This document shows, one piece after another, positions 43,596 to 50,204 of a DNA stretch of 64,000 bases. The DNA comes from Halorientalis salina. Its GTDB lineage: Archaea; Halobacteriota; Halobacteria; Halobacteriales; Haloarculaceae. Positions within the stretch are counted from its first letter, which is position 1. Each line of letters starts with the position of its first letter. The translations under genes and the position numbers were made by a program. Location of the stretch: positions 434,001 to 498,000 of the forward strand of contig NZ_SOSC01000001.1 in NCBI RefSeq assembly GCF_005049285.1, written 5' to 3'. Under the pieces are notes generated by a model. That model worked only from the letters and a program-made list of their open reading frames with translations, searched no databases and was not told the origin of the DNA.

Positions 43596-43653
43596 CGGTT
43601 GTCACCTCTACATATTTGATTTGTGGTGAGAAGTGGATAAACTACGAGGAGAG

Positions 43654-43690
43654 TTCTCATACCGTAAGAAGCGTTCTCGGGCCGTGAGAA
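43654..43690. promoter_or_regulatory. Two tandem 17-bp dyads upstream of nirK
   Basis: TTCTCATACCGTAAGAA (43654-43670) and TTCTCGGGCCGTGAGAA (43674-43690) share the form TTCTC-N7-GAGAA and are spaced exactly 20 bp centre to centre. Extra TGAGAA half sites occur at 43627-43632 and 43742-43747. A TATAAAG word on the minus strand (about 43722-43728) would put both dyads in the nirK leader, so they could act as DNA operators or as RNA hairpins. Confidence 0.5.
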
Positions 43691-43706
43691 GCGCCGTCGC
43701 GATCTA

Positions 43707-43718
43707 CGAACACCTTCG
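43707..43718. promoter_or_regulatory. Degenerate CGAA-N4-TTCG box upstream of nirK
   Basis: CGAACACCTTCG matches the outer letters of the island's palindrome but lacks the inner GTTC half. It is 111 bp from the nirK start, much further than the other boxes, and lies close to a TATA-like word. Confidence 0.35.
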
Positions 43719-43754
43719 GATTCTTTATACCAGATAGGTTGTGAGAACTGAATT

Positions 43755-44174
43755 TCAAACGCAGTACATGAACGGATAGATGAGCGCGACGCGGTCGCCG
43801 TCGGTTAGCTCCGTGTCCAAGCCGTCGAGCAGTTCGTTGAATCGCCCGTTGACACAGACACGGGCGTACGCGCGAGTCTGTTCACCTTCGGGGTTCTTGT
43901 GCCAGTCCCCGGGCAGGTCGCCGTCGATGGTTGCCCAGCCGCGAGTGGTCGCCTCGGCTTCGGTCTCGGCGATGAGCATGTCCGAGACATCGTGCTCCTC
44001 GAAGAAGGCCGTCAGGAACTCCCGAAGCGTGTTCCCCGCGAACGTGAAATCGAACCGGTGTTTGCCGATTTCCGTCCGAACGTGACCGGTACAGTTCACC
44101 GTGACCGTCGTCTGTGTCGCCGCGGCCTCGTCTCCTCGGTCCGCGGTGTCGGAATCGCTCGCGGTGGCCTGCAT
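43755..44174 (-). CDS. MoaD/ThiS-like beta-grasp protein without C-terminal Gly-Gly
   Basis: The 139-residue protein starts with an acidic leader and then a ubiquitin-like beta-grasp domain (about 20-139) recognisable by the strand pattern and the segment RAYARVCVNGRFNELLDG with LTDGDRVALIYPF. It ends in FMYCV, so the terminal Gly-Gly required for thiocarboxylate formation is missing. It may work as a structural or binding subunit rather than a sulfur carrier. It follows nirK's promoter region on the same strand and has its own CGAAC box 38 bp upstream of its start. Confidence 0.65.
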   Translation of the reverse strand: MQATASDSDTADRGDEAAATQTTVTVNCTGHVRTEIGKHRFDFTFAGNTLREFLTAFFEEHDVSDMLIAETEAEATTRGWATIDGDLPGDWHKNPEGEQTRAYARVCVNGRFNELLDGLDTELTDGDRVALIYPFMYCV

Positions 44175-44212
44175 AGGACTCCGTTGTCGTCACACCCCTG
44201 AAACCGTTGCCC

Positions 44213-44224
44213 CGAACATGTTCA
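44213..44224. promoter_or_regulatory. CGAAC palindrome, site A (for the beta-grasp gene)
   Basis: CGAACATGTTCA contains the perfect palindrome GAACATGTTC and lies 38 bp upstream of the minus-strand beta-grasp gene. It pairs with site B, 44 bp away, in the divergent spacer. Confidence 0.65.
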
Positions 44225-44255
44225 CCGGTCGACCGCTGGGGGCGAGTGCCGGCTG

Positions 44256-44269
44256 CCGAACGTGTTCGG
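44256..44269. promoter_or_regulatory. CGAAC palindrome, site B (for the CGCGG operon)
   Basis: CCGAACGTGTTCGG is a six-base dyad each side of a 2-bp centre, 38 bp upstream of the CGCGG precursor start. Each divergent gene thus has its own box at the same distance. Confidence 0.65.
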
Positions 44270-44307
44270 GTCAGTCCTTTCCAGGGCTGGCACCGTATCC
44301 ACAGGTG

Positions 44308-44610
44308 ATGACCGTATCCCACGACGAGGTCGAGCCGGTGACGGAATCGGTCCACGACAACTCCTGGTCGGCCAACCTGGAGAAACCGCCCCACGCCGAG
44401 GACCGCTCGCTGGTACTGGCCCAGGCCAGGGACGCGGTCGAACACACCGCGTCCGGGAACCACGTGAACCTGGTCACGCATGGCGACCACGGGCACCCGG
44501 AGGCGTACCTGTATCCGGAACTCGACGACGCCTTCGGCGACGCGGTCGAGTACGAGTACGTCGAACAGTGTGGCTGTGGCGGCCACGTCACGCGCGTCCA
44601 CGTCCAGTGA
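44308..44610 (+). CDS. CGCGG-family putative radical SAM-modified peptide precursor
   Basis: A 100-residue protein ending in a loop CGCGGHVTRVHVQ with Cys88 and Cys90. I recall a haloarchaeal family named for this CGCGG motif and proposed to be modified by a neighbouring radical SAM/SPASM enzyme; such an enzyme gene follows one base after the stop. Residues 51-87 (NHVNLVTHGDHGHPEAYLYPELDD onward in part) align with the end of the DUF2249 protein encoded at 46.5 kb, sharing LYP-x-LDD and a Glu/Tyr-rich strand. The precursor thus looks like a DUF2249-fold protein with the CGCGG loop inserted before its last strand. The product and its role are unknown. Confidence 0.75.
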   Translation: MTVSHDEVEPVTESVHDNSWSANLEKPPHAEDRSLVLAQARDAVEHTASGNHVNLVTHGDHGHPEAYLYPELDDAFGDAVEYEYVEQCGCGGHVTRVHVQ

Positions 44611-44611
44611 G

Positions 44612-45673
44612 ATGCGGGGAAGCGTCGACACCGACGAGCGACCGTTCGTCCTCATCTGGGAGGTCACCCAGGCGTGTGACCTCGCGTGTGAACACTGCCG
44701 CGCGAACGCCCAGCCCGGTCGCCATCCCGACGAACTGACGACCGAGGAAGGAAAGAGCGTCCTCGACGCCGCAGCGCGATTCGACGAGAACCAGCTTGTG
44801 GTCCTCTCGGGCGGTGACCCTTGCAAGCGGCCGGACCTGACGGAACTCGTGGCCTACGGCGACGATCTTGGGCTGCGCATGTCGCTCACTCCCAGCGGCA
44901 CCAGTTCGCTGACCGGCGACGCCATCGAGGAACTGTCCGAGGCCGGCCTCCGTCGGATGGCGCTGTCCATCGACGGCGGCGACCCGGAGCATCACGACGC
45001 CTTCCGCGGCGAGGACGGCAGTTTCGCCGAGACGATGCGCGCGGCCGAGAACGCCCGGGACGCGAACGTCCCGCTACAGGTCAACACTACCGTCTGTGCG
45101 GAGACGGTCGGGGAACTCCCGGCGATCCGCGAGGTGGTCTCGGAGATCGGCGCGGTCCTCTGGAGCGTGTTCTTCCTCGTCCCGGTCGGTCGCGGACAGC
45201 TACTCGACCCGATCAGCCCCGAGCGCGCCGACAGAGTGATGGCGTGGCTCGCAGAGACTGCCGACGAGGAACCCTTCGGCGTCAAGACGACGGAAGCACC
45301 GCAGTACCGACGGGTCAAACTCCAGGAGCGGGACGCCGGCCCCGAGGCCGGCCTGAAGCGTCGCAGTGGCATCGTCGCCGGCGACGGCTTCGCGTTCGTG
45401 AGCCACACGGGCGATATCTTTCCCTCGGGGTTCCTGCCGAAGGCGGCGGGCAACGTCAGGAAAGACGATCTGGTCGACGTCTACCAGAACTCGGACCTGT
45501 TCGAGGGGCTCCGGGATCGGGACACCCTCTCGGGGAAGTGCGGCGCGTGTGAGTTCCGCCACGTCTGCGGCGGGAGTCGGTCGCGGGCGTTCGCACACAC
45601 GGGGGATCCGCTGGCGAGCGATCCGCTCTGCCCGTACGAACCCGAGGGCTATCAGGGCGTCTCGGGTGACTGA
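44612..45673 (+). CDS. Radical SAM/SPASM peptide-modifying enzyme
   Basis: The 353-residue protein has the radical SAM cluster motif CDLACEHC (Cys22, Cys26, Cys29), the SAM-binding LSGGDPCKRPDL and the SIDGGDPEHHD strand. The C-terminal SPASM-like region carries CGACEFRHVCGG and a final DPLCPYEP, enough cysteines for an auxiliary iron-sulfur cluster. Enzymes of this design install thioether or other crosslinks on Cys-containing precursors or modify heme. Its only obvious partner is the CGCGG protein immediately upstream; the two are surely cotranscribed under a CGAAC box. It is oxygen-sensitive chemistry, which fits an anaerobic regulon. Similarity to heme-pathway radical SAM enzymes is an alternative. 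Confidence 0.85.
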   Translation: MRGSVDTDERPFVLIWEVTQACDLACEHCRANAQPGRHPDELTTEEGKSVLDAAARFDENQLVVLSGGDPCKRPDLTELVAYGDDLGLRMSLTPSGTSSLTGDAIEELSEAGLRRMALSIDGGDPEHHDAFRGEDGSFAETMRAAENARDANVPLQVNTTVCAETVGELPAIREVVSEIGAVLWSVFFLVPVGRGQLLDPISPERADRVMAWLAETADEEPFGVKTTEAPQYRRVKLQERDAGPEAGLKRRSGIVAGDGFAFVSHTGDIFPSGFLPKAAGNVRKDDLVDVYQNSDLFEGLRDRDTLSGKCGACEFRHVCGGSRSRAFAHTGDPLASDPLCPYEPEGYQGVSGD

Positions 45674-45695
45674 CCGGCGAGGCGACGGCAAGTGG

Positions 45696-46355
45696 TCATG
45701 TGACGTCTTTCGTGATGAGGCTCTCGTCCAGTTCGGTCACGAACTCCATGATGATCGTCTCCTCGGCCCGGTGAAGCGTCTCACTGACGGTCGATTTCGC
45801 CATGTCGAGGCGCTCGGCGAGGTCGGTCAGCGAACATTCCCGCGGCGTGTCGTAGTAGCCCGCTCGCACGGCCGACAGAATCAATTCGCGCTGGCGGTCC
45901 GTCAGGAGTTGCTCCGTGGCGTCGACGGTCCGGCGGACGAACTCCACCTCGAAACTCATGCCGAACTGCTCCAGTTGGGTCCCGAACGTCGAGAGCCGGT
46001 CCTGTGACGCCGTCACCTCGACTGTCGCGCGCCCGTCTTTGATGTTGACCGGCGGCTCTAGCGGAACACCGGACTCCTGTACCGAGAACAGGAGCAGCGG
46101 CTCGTCCGTCTCGAACTGGATCAGCGTCCTGTCGGGTGATTGACCCAACACTTCGATCGAGAGGATCGCGTTGCGTGCCTCGATCGCCCTGACGGCCGAG
46201 GCGGGGTCTGGACCGGTGAGTTCGACCAGCCCGACACCCGTTTCCTCGGTCGGTAAGGCCGCCAGCACCCGGAAATCTACCTCCGGGTAGTCCGTCGATA
46301 TATCGCCGATCCATGCCGCCGGGGGAAGTCTGACTGTGAGTTTCGCTCGTGGCAT
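45696..46355 (-). CDS. HTH-10 (bacterio-opsin activator-type) transcriptional regulator, NarO/DmsR-like
   Basis: A 219-residue regulator. A two-part N-terminal sensor-like region (about 1-155) begins MPRAKLTVRLPPAAWIGD. A C-terminal HTH-10 domain follows at about 160-212 with LTDRQRELILSAVRAGYYDTPRE and LAERLDMAKSTVSETLHRAEE, diagnostic of the Bat/DmsR/NarO group. NarO, as I remember it, has a Cys-rich N terminus that senses oxygen; here the only cysteine is in the HTH region, so this protein may be a different member. Its gene has a CGAAC box 46 bp upstream and lies in the middle of the island, so it could control it. Confidence 0.8.
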   Translation of the reverse strand: MPRAKLTVRLPPAAWIGDISTDYPEVDFRVLAALPTEETGVGLVELTGPDPASAVRAIEARNAILSIEVLGQSPDRTLIQFETDEPLLLFSVQESGVPLEPPVNIKDGRATVEVTASQDRLSTFGTQLEQFGMSFEVEFVRRTVDATEQLLTDRQRELILSAVRAGYYDTPRECSLTDLAERLDMAKSTVSETLHRAEETIIMEFVTELDESLITKDVT

Positions 46356-46401
46356 CGTTGAATACCTGCTGATTCGTCGCGTCGTCTCCAATAGGTGGCG
46401 C

Positions 46402-46436
46402 CGAACATATTCGCCTTCCGGCCCGAACAAGTTCGG
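46402..46436. promoter_or_regulatory. CGAAC palindromes, sites C and D, in a divergent promoter
   Basis: Site C is CGAACATATTCG (46402-46413), 46 bp from the regulator start. Site D is CCGAACAAGTTCGG (46423-46436), 37 bp from the DUF2249 start. Their centres are 22 bp apart, about two helical turns, so two dimers could bind on one face. Confidence 0.65.
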
Positions 46437-46473
46437 CAAAAGGGTTGGGCATCGGCTGACCGTACGTCTGGGT

Positions 46474-46752
46474 ATGGCACCGCAAAACGAGGAGTACGAG
46501 ACGGCGGCGCTCGAAGCGACCGACGCACCGGCCGGTGTGCCCACCGAGCGACTGGACGTTCGCGACCTGGGGCCGCCAAAGCCGTTGAAACGGACCCTAG
46601 AGCGGCTGACCGACCTGTCGGACGACACCGTCTTCGTGCAAGTGAACGACCGCGCGCCCCAGCATCTGTATCCGAAACTCGACGACCGGGGGTACGAGTA
46701 CGAAACCGTCGAGTTCGAATCGGCGGTCGTCACAGTCATCTGGCGGGCATGA
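46474..46752 (+). CDS. DUF2249-like protein
   Basis: A 92-residue protein with a TusA-like alpha/beta fold as expected for DUF2249. It begins a domain at LDVRDLGPPKPLKRTLERL and includes VNDRAPQHLYPKLDDRGYEYETVEFE. DUF2249 proteins often accompany nitrite and nitric oxide reductase genes; their biochemistry is not settled. Its C-terminal half resembles the CGCGG precursor of this island. The stop codon overlaps the next gene as ATGATGA, so the two are coupled. Confidence 0.75.
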   Translation: MAPQNEEYETAALEATDAPAGVPTERLDVRDLGPPKPLKRTLERLTDLSDDTVFVQVNDRAPQHLYPKLDDRGYEYETVEFESAVVTVIWRA

Positions 46753-47057
46753 TGAGTCGAAGTATGTCGACGAGCGACGAGACTGACGGCGACCCTTCGA
46801 CGCCGAGATCGGCCGAGGAAGCGATCGACCGAATCGACGCCCGGGCGAACGCACTCAGGGACGAACACGTCGCACGTGCACTGTCGCGGATCGACGAACG
46901 AGGGGACCTCACCCCGAAGAAGCGAGTCGTCGTCGCGGCGCTGGCCGACCGACTCACGACGAAACTCGTCGATCCGCCGAAAACCGGACTCCGGACAGCC
47001 GCCGACTCGGAGGAGAAACGAGCGACCGAGGTCGCCTTCGAGCTGTTCGGGGACTGA
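46749..47057 (+). CDS. Stand-alone protein resembling the glutamyl-tRNA reductase dimerisation domain
   Basis: A 102-residue helical protein. Residues 25-100, with ALRDEHVARALSRIDERGDL, KKRVVVAALADRLTTKLVDP and KTGLRTAAD, closely resemble the C-terminal dimerisation domain of HemA (helix, then VEALA-x-R-x-x-x-KLLH-x-P-x-x-x-LR). The catalytic and NADPH domains are absent, so it cannot reduce glutamyl-tRNA. It may bind HemA or another heme-pathway partner. Three ATG codons are possible (46749, 46752, 46764); the first overlaps the DUF2249 stop. The pairing with a DUF2249 gene under a CGAAC box hints at tuning of heme supply when nitrate respiration starts. Confidence 0.7.
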   Translation: MMSRSMSTSDETDGDPSTPRSAEEAIDRIDARANALRDEHVARALSRIDERGDLTPKKRVVVAALADRLTTKLVDPPKTGLRTAADSEEKRATEVAFELFGD

Positions 47058-47363
47058 TCACTCGTCCGTGCGGCGTGCGAGAACGAGCAACGCCACGCTG
47101 TCCGCAGTCGCTTTCGGCGAGATATCCCGACGGCCGTCGAACCTGGCCACGTCGCCGGCCGCGAGTTCGTGGACGTCGTCGTCGAGTTCCAGCTCCAACG
47201 CTCCCGAGACCACGTAACAGATGATCTGTCGGTCCGGATGGCGGTGTGGACTGACGCGCTCGTCGGCCTCCAGTGCCAGGCGGACGACTTTCGGCTCCTC
47301 GCCGGGGAACGGACTCGCGTGCGGTGTCGGCTCCAGGTCGTCCAGCGGTGTGATTTCGGCCAT
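47058..47363 (-). CDS. Small cupin protein
   Basis: The single cupin barrel of 101 residues contains SPHRHPDRQIICYVVSGALELEL and DDVHELAAGDVARF, with histidines placed as metal ligands. It starts where the upstream DUF2249 gene stops (TAATG overlap), so both form a unit. It converges with the HemA-like gene with no spacer. Role unknown; such proteins can sense or bind small ligands or metals. Confidence 0.75.
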   Translation of the reverse strand: MAEITPLDDLEPTPHASPFPGEEPKVVRLALEADERVSPHRHPDRQIICYVVSGALELELDDDVHELAAGDVARFDGRRDISPKATADSVALLVLARRTDE

Positions 47364-47590
47364 TATTGCTTGGGGAACTCGGCGACGAACTCGTCTTCAC
47401 CCTCCTGGTGGGACTCGTAGTTGTCGGCATCGAACGCGTCGACTTCGGCCTGCATCTCGTAGAACAGCGGCTTGGGCTCGTGGTCGTTGACGAGTCGCAG
47501 CGTCTCGCCGCTGTCCATCGACTCGAACGCGTCCATGATCTTCGGATGACGCTCCTTTGGCGGGAGGTCCCGGACGTCTATTTCTGGCAT
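47363..47590 (-). CDS. DUF2249 protein, second copy
   Basis: The 75-residue protein is a compact DUF2249 domain: MPEIDVRDLPPKERHPKIM, then LRLVNDHEPKPLFYEMQAEVD, which is the typical NDH-x-PKPL-(F/Y) signature. It differs from the first copy, which lacks this exact signature. It heads a two-gene unit with the cupin and has a CGAAC box 40 bp upstream. Confidence 0.85.
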   Translation of the reverse strand: MPEIDVRDLPPKERHPKIMDAFESMDSGETLRLVNDHEPKPLFYEMQAEVDAFDADNYESHQEGEDEFVAEFPKQ

Positions 47591-47630
47591 ACACACGGAC
47601 CTTCGCCGCCGCTACGCCTCCGGCTTGTCC

Positions 47631-47642
47631 CGAACATGTTCA
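47631..47642. promoter_or_regulatory. CGAAC palindrome, site E
   Basis: CGAACATGTTCA is identical to site A. It lies 40 bp upstream of the DUF2249-cupin unit and 12 bp beyond the stop of the neighbouring cupin gene. Confidence 0.65.
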
Positions 47643-47654
47643 CAGCGGTGCGTG

Positions 47655-48032
47655 CTATTCGCTCGATGGCTCGAACTCTTCGTTCTTCAGGCCCTTCCGG
47701 ACGGGTTCGTGTTCGGCATCGGTGGGCGGCGGCGCGGTGACGAGGACGGCTTCGAGGCGTTCGCCCTCTGCACGGACCCCGCGCTCGACGCCGGCGGGGA
47801 CGCTCACCACGTCACCGGGTTCGACGTCGTGTTCATCGTCGCCGTCCCTGACGATACCCGTCCCTTGCTGGACCACGACGGTCACGTCGCTGTCGGGCGC
47901 GTGGACCGGGATGAACTGATCGGGCTCGAAGTAGCCACAGACGACCTTCGAGTGCTCGCTCCGGAAGGTCCCCTGGGCGCTGAATTTCTCGTCGGAATAC
48001 TCCCGCTCGTCGTCGATGCTCGTCTTGGGCAT
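47655..48032 (-). CDS. Cupin-domain protein
   Basis: A 125-residue cupin protein with the barrel at about 30-105. FIPVHAPDSDVTVVVQQGTG and EHDVEPGDVVSVPAGVERG mark the two cupin motifs. The frame remains open upstream, but the ATG giving MPKTSIDDER is preferred because it lies the standard distance from a CGAAC box. The Cys in KVVCGYFEPDQF may add a metal or thiol function. Substrate unknown. Confidence 0.75.
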   Translation of the reverse strand: MPKTSIDDEREYSDEKFSAQGTFRSEHSKVVCGYFEPDQFIPVHAPDSDVTVVVQQGTGIVRDGDDEHDVEPGDVVSVPAGVERGVRAEGERLEAVLVTAPPPTDAEHEPVRKGLKNEEFEPSSE

Positions 48033-48069
48033 ACGTCCGCCTTCGACCGTCCGTCGCCTCCCGGTTGTC

Positions 48070-48081
48070 CCGAACACGTTC
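48070..48081. promoter_or_regulatory. CGAAC palindrome, site F, serving two divergent genes
   Basis: CGAACACGTTCG is 37 bp from the cupin start on one side and 39 bp from the GTG start of the NnrS-like gene on the other, so one box could serve both. Confidence 0.65.
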
Positions 48082-48120
48082 GCCCCGGACCCTTTTCGGC
48101 CGGCCGGTCGAAACCCATCC

Positions 48121-49311
48121 GTGACGACGAGCGGAACCGTCTCCCGGTGGGGTCGCGGGTTCGTCGCCGCCAGCGCCTGCTGGCTGGTGATCTGGCAGGC
48201 CACCGCCGTCCTCCGAGCGCCGCGACGGGTCACGGTGACGCTCGGACTCCTCGGGTTCGTCCTGCACATGGTGTTCGGGAAAGCCTACTCGCTCGTGCCG
48301 TCGTACTTCGACCGGGAACTGGCCGTCGCCCGCGCCCCGGCGGTCCATCTCCCGCTGGCAATCGTCGGGACCGCCTGCCTCGCCCTCGGTCCGCTCACCG
48401 TCGTCCCCCCGGTCGTCGGAACCGTCGGCGCGGTGCTGTGGGCGGGCGGCATCGCGCTCTTCCTCGTGACCATCGGCTGGACTATCCGGGACAACCTCAC
48501 GGGATCGGAGACCGCGACCGGCGACCACAACGCCGACCGCCGGTCCGTCGACCGCGCCGCCAACGCCGCCATGCCCGTCGCCTTCCTCTATCTCGGGGCG
48601 GGAGCGTACGCGACGCTCGCGCCGGCGCTCGGACTCCCCGCGCTCGTCGACGGGTACGCCCCGCGTGCATCCCATCTGTTCGCAGCCGGGACCGCCGCCC
48701 TGCTCGTGTTCGCCGTCGGCTTCCGTCTACTGCCCCGATTTCTCGTCGCCTCCCCGCCGGAACCGCTGGTCTACGTCGTCCTCCCGGCGGGTGCGCTCGG
48801 TCCGGCCCTGCTCGCGGCCGGGCTTCCCGCGGGGCTGCTACTGCAGGTGGGGGCGCTCGTCCAGACGGTCGCGCTCGTCGGCTTCGCGGCCGCCTACGGC
48901 TGGCTGTTCGTCGCGAGCGACCGGGAGCGGCTGGGGTTCTACAGCGTCCTCGCCGGCTCGCTCGCCGGGCTGGCGGTCGTCGCGCTCGGACTCACCTTCG
49001 CCTTCGGCGGGACGACCCCGGACCTCGTCGTCGTCCACTACCGACTCGCCGTGCTGGGGTTTCTCGGGTTGACCATCGTCGGCGTCGCGTTCCAGTTCTA
49101 TCCCCCGACCGTCGGCCGGTTCCCGCTCGCGGGGGATCGGACAGGGGCCGCAGTCCTCGTTTCACTCGCCGGCGGACTGGTCGTCGAAGTCGGTGGCGCG
49201 CTGGCCGGCGTCGACCTCGCCGTCGTCGCCGGTCGAACAGTGGCGCTCGCCGGTGCCGTCGGCTACGCGTACCTCCTGATCGGGTTGTTCGTCCAGCGGG
49301 CGCGAAAGTGA
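48121..49311 (+). CDS. Polytopic membrane protein, NnrS-like
   Basis: The 396-residue protein has about 11-12 hydrophobic helices. Three related segments can be picked out: LHMVFGKAYSLVPSYF, SHLFAAGTAALLVFAVGFRLLPRF and HYRLAVLGFLGLTIVGVAFQFYP. Each begins with a His and ends at an aromatic-Pro turn, which recalls NnrS and heme-copper oxidase-like membrane proteins. NnrS proteins bind heme and copper and protect against nitric oxide stress; the assignment is tentative. The start is GTG, placed 39 bp from a CGAAC box; earlier in-frame codons cross that box. Confidence 0.6.
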   Translation: MTTSGTVSRWGRGFVAASACWLVIWQATAVLRAPRRVTVTLGLLGFVLHMVFGKAYSLVPSYFDRELAVARAPAVHLPLAIVGTACLALGPLTVVPPVVGTVGAVLWAGGIALFLVTIGWTIRDNLTGSETATGDHNADRRSVDRAANAAMPVAFLYLGAGAYATLAPALGLPALVDGYAPRASHLFAAGTAALLVFAVGFRLLPRFLVASPPEPLVYVVLPAGALGPALLAAGLPAGLLLQVGALVQTVALVGFAAAYGWLFVASDRERLGFYSVLAGSLAGLAVVALGLTFAFGGTTPDLVVVHYRLAVLGFLGLTIVGVAFQFYPPTVGRFPLAGDRTGAAVLVSLAGGLVVEVGGALAGVDLAVVAGRTVALAGAVGYAYLLIGLFVQRARK

Positions 49312-49388
49312 GTCCGCCTCGCCTGGGGGCAACCGTCTGGGACGAAACCGGACAAAACCGCCAATCGGCTCGCGGTTCGAGCGGTCCC

Positions 49389-49532
49389 ATGACGTACCGA
49401 ACGACTATCGGCTGGTCGCTCATCACGTCGGGTATCGTCACGCTCCTCCTCGCGTACCTCCCCGGCGACTCCGTGTGGTGGGGAATCGGCCTCCTGGTCG
49501 TGGGTATCGCGGTGTTTCTGGTTCGGCAGTAA
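49389..49532 (+). CDS. Small two-helix membrane protein
   Basis: A 47-residue protein with two hydrophobic helices (about 8-24 and 29-45) joined by the short turn PGDSVW. It follows the NnrS-like gene by 77 bases on the same strand. No family is recognised. Composition and the clean helix-turn-helix layout support coding, but the short length leaves doubt. Confidence 0.5.
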   Translation: MTYRTTIGWSLITSGIVTLLLAYLPGDSVWWGIGLLVVGIAVFLVRQ

Positions 49533-49557
49533 CAGGGACCACATACGGCGAAAAGCG

Positions 49558-50130
49558 TCAGAACGGCGCGTCCGGGTCTCGGTCGTATCCTTCCTCGTTG
49601 GGGACGCCCGCGTCGGCACCGCCGGATCCGGCGTTGGGGCCCGGCAGCGTTCCTGACTCGACGTATCGCCGTTCGTGGTCTTCCAGTTCCGCGTTGATGA
49701 TGCCGGCCTTGTGGTGCATGTCGTCGACCCGAACTCTGACGAGGTCGTACTCGTGGCGGTCGGAGAGGCCGTTCCAGGCCCGGAACGATCCCTTCGCGAG
49801 CGTGTTGCTCTGCGGGCAGAACTCGGTCGTCGGCGTGAATTCCGCGACGAGCACACCGGACTCGTCGGCGGACTCGGCATACCGGTAGCCGGCGTCGGTG
49901 TGACGCGAATCGAGGTTCAGGCGGGCGAGGTTGTAGCCGAACGTCATGTCGTAGACGCCGCGCTCGTCGAACAGATCGCGGGTCAGTTCGTGGAACGCGA
50001 CGTGGTCCTCACCCGTCAGGATCGCGTGACCGGCGAGGTGGCTTCCGGGTTCGGGGATGTGCGCCGGGACGAACTCGTCGTAGTCGTCGAAGGCGACATC
50101 GTCCGAGGACGAGAGCGAGGGGAACTTCAT
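49558..50130 (-). CDS. Uncharacterised protein of the CGAAC regulon
   Basis: A soluble acidic protein of 190 residues. It contains a conserved-looking central block FTPTTEFCPQSNTLAKGSFRAWNGL with a single Cys-Pro, somewhat like the Cys loop of MIP18/SufT-type iron-sulfur assembly proteins, but the similarity is weak. The N-terminal part HLAGHAILTGEDHVAFHELTRD is rich in His. A CGAAC box lies 38 bp upstream of the ATG giving MKFPSLSSSD, which supports this start over the longer frame. Function unknown. Confidence 0.6.
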   Translation of the reverse strand: MKFPSLSSSDDVAFDDYDEFVPAHIPEPGSHLAGHAILTGEDHVAFHELTRDLFDERGVYDMTFGYNLARLNLDSRHTDAGYRYAESADESGVLVAEFTPTTEFCPQSNTLAKGSFRAWNGLSDRHEYDLVRVRVDDMHHKAGIINAELEDHERRYVESGTLPGPNAGSGGADAGVPNEEGYDRDPDAPF

Positions 50131-50168
50131 ACGAAACGATTGGCGCTCGGACCTCCTTGATCCCACCC

Positions 50169-50180
50169 CGAACACGTTCG
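50169..50180. promoter_or_regulatory. CGAAC palindrome, site G
   Basis: CGAACACGTTCG, identical to site F, is 38 bp upstream of the uncharacterised gene and marks the right edge of the regulon. Confidence 0.65.
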
Positions 50181-50204
50181 TGGCGCGAGCGCGCTCTCGC
50201 CCAC

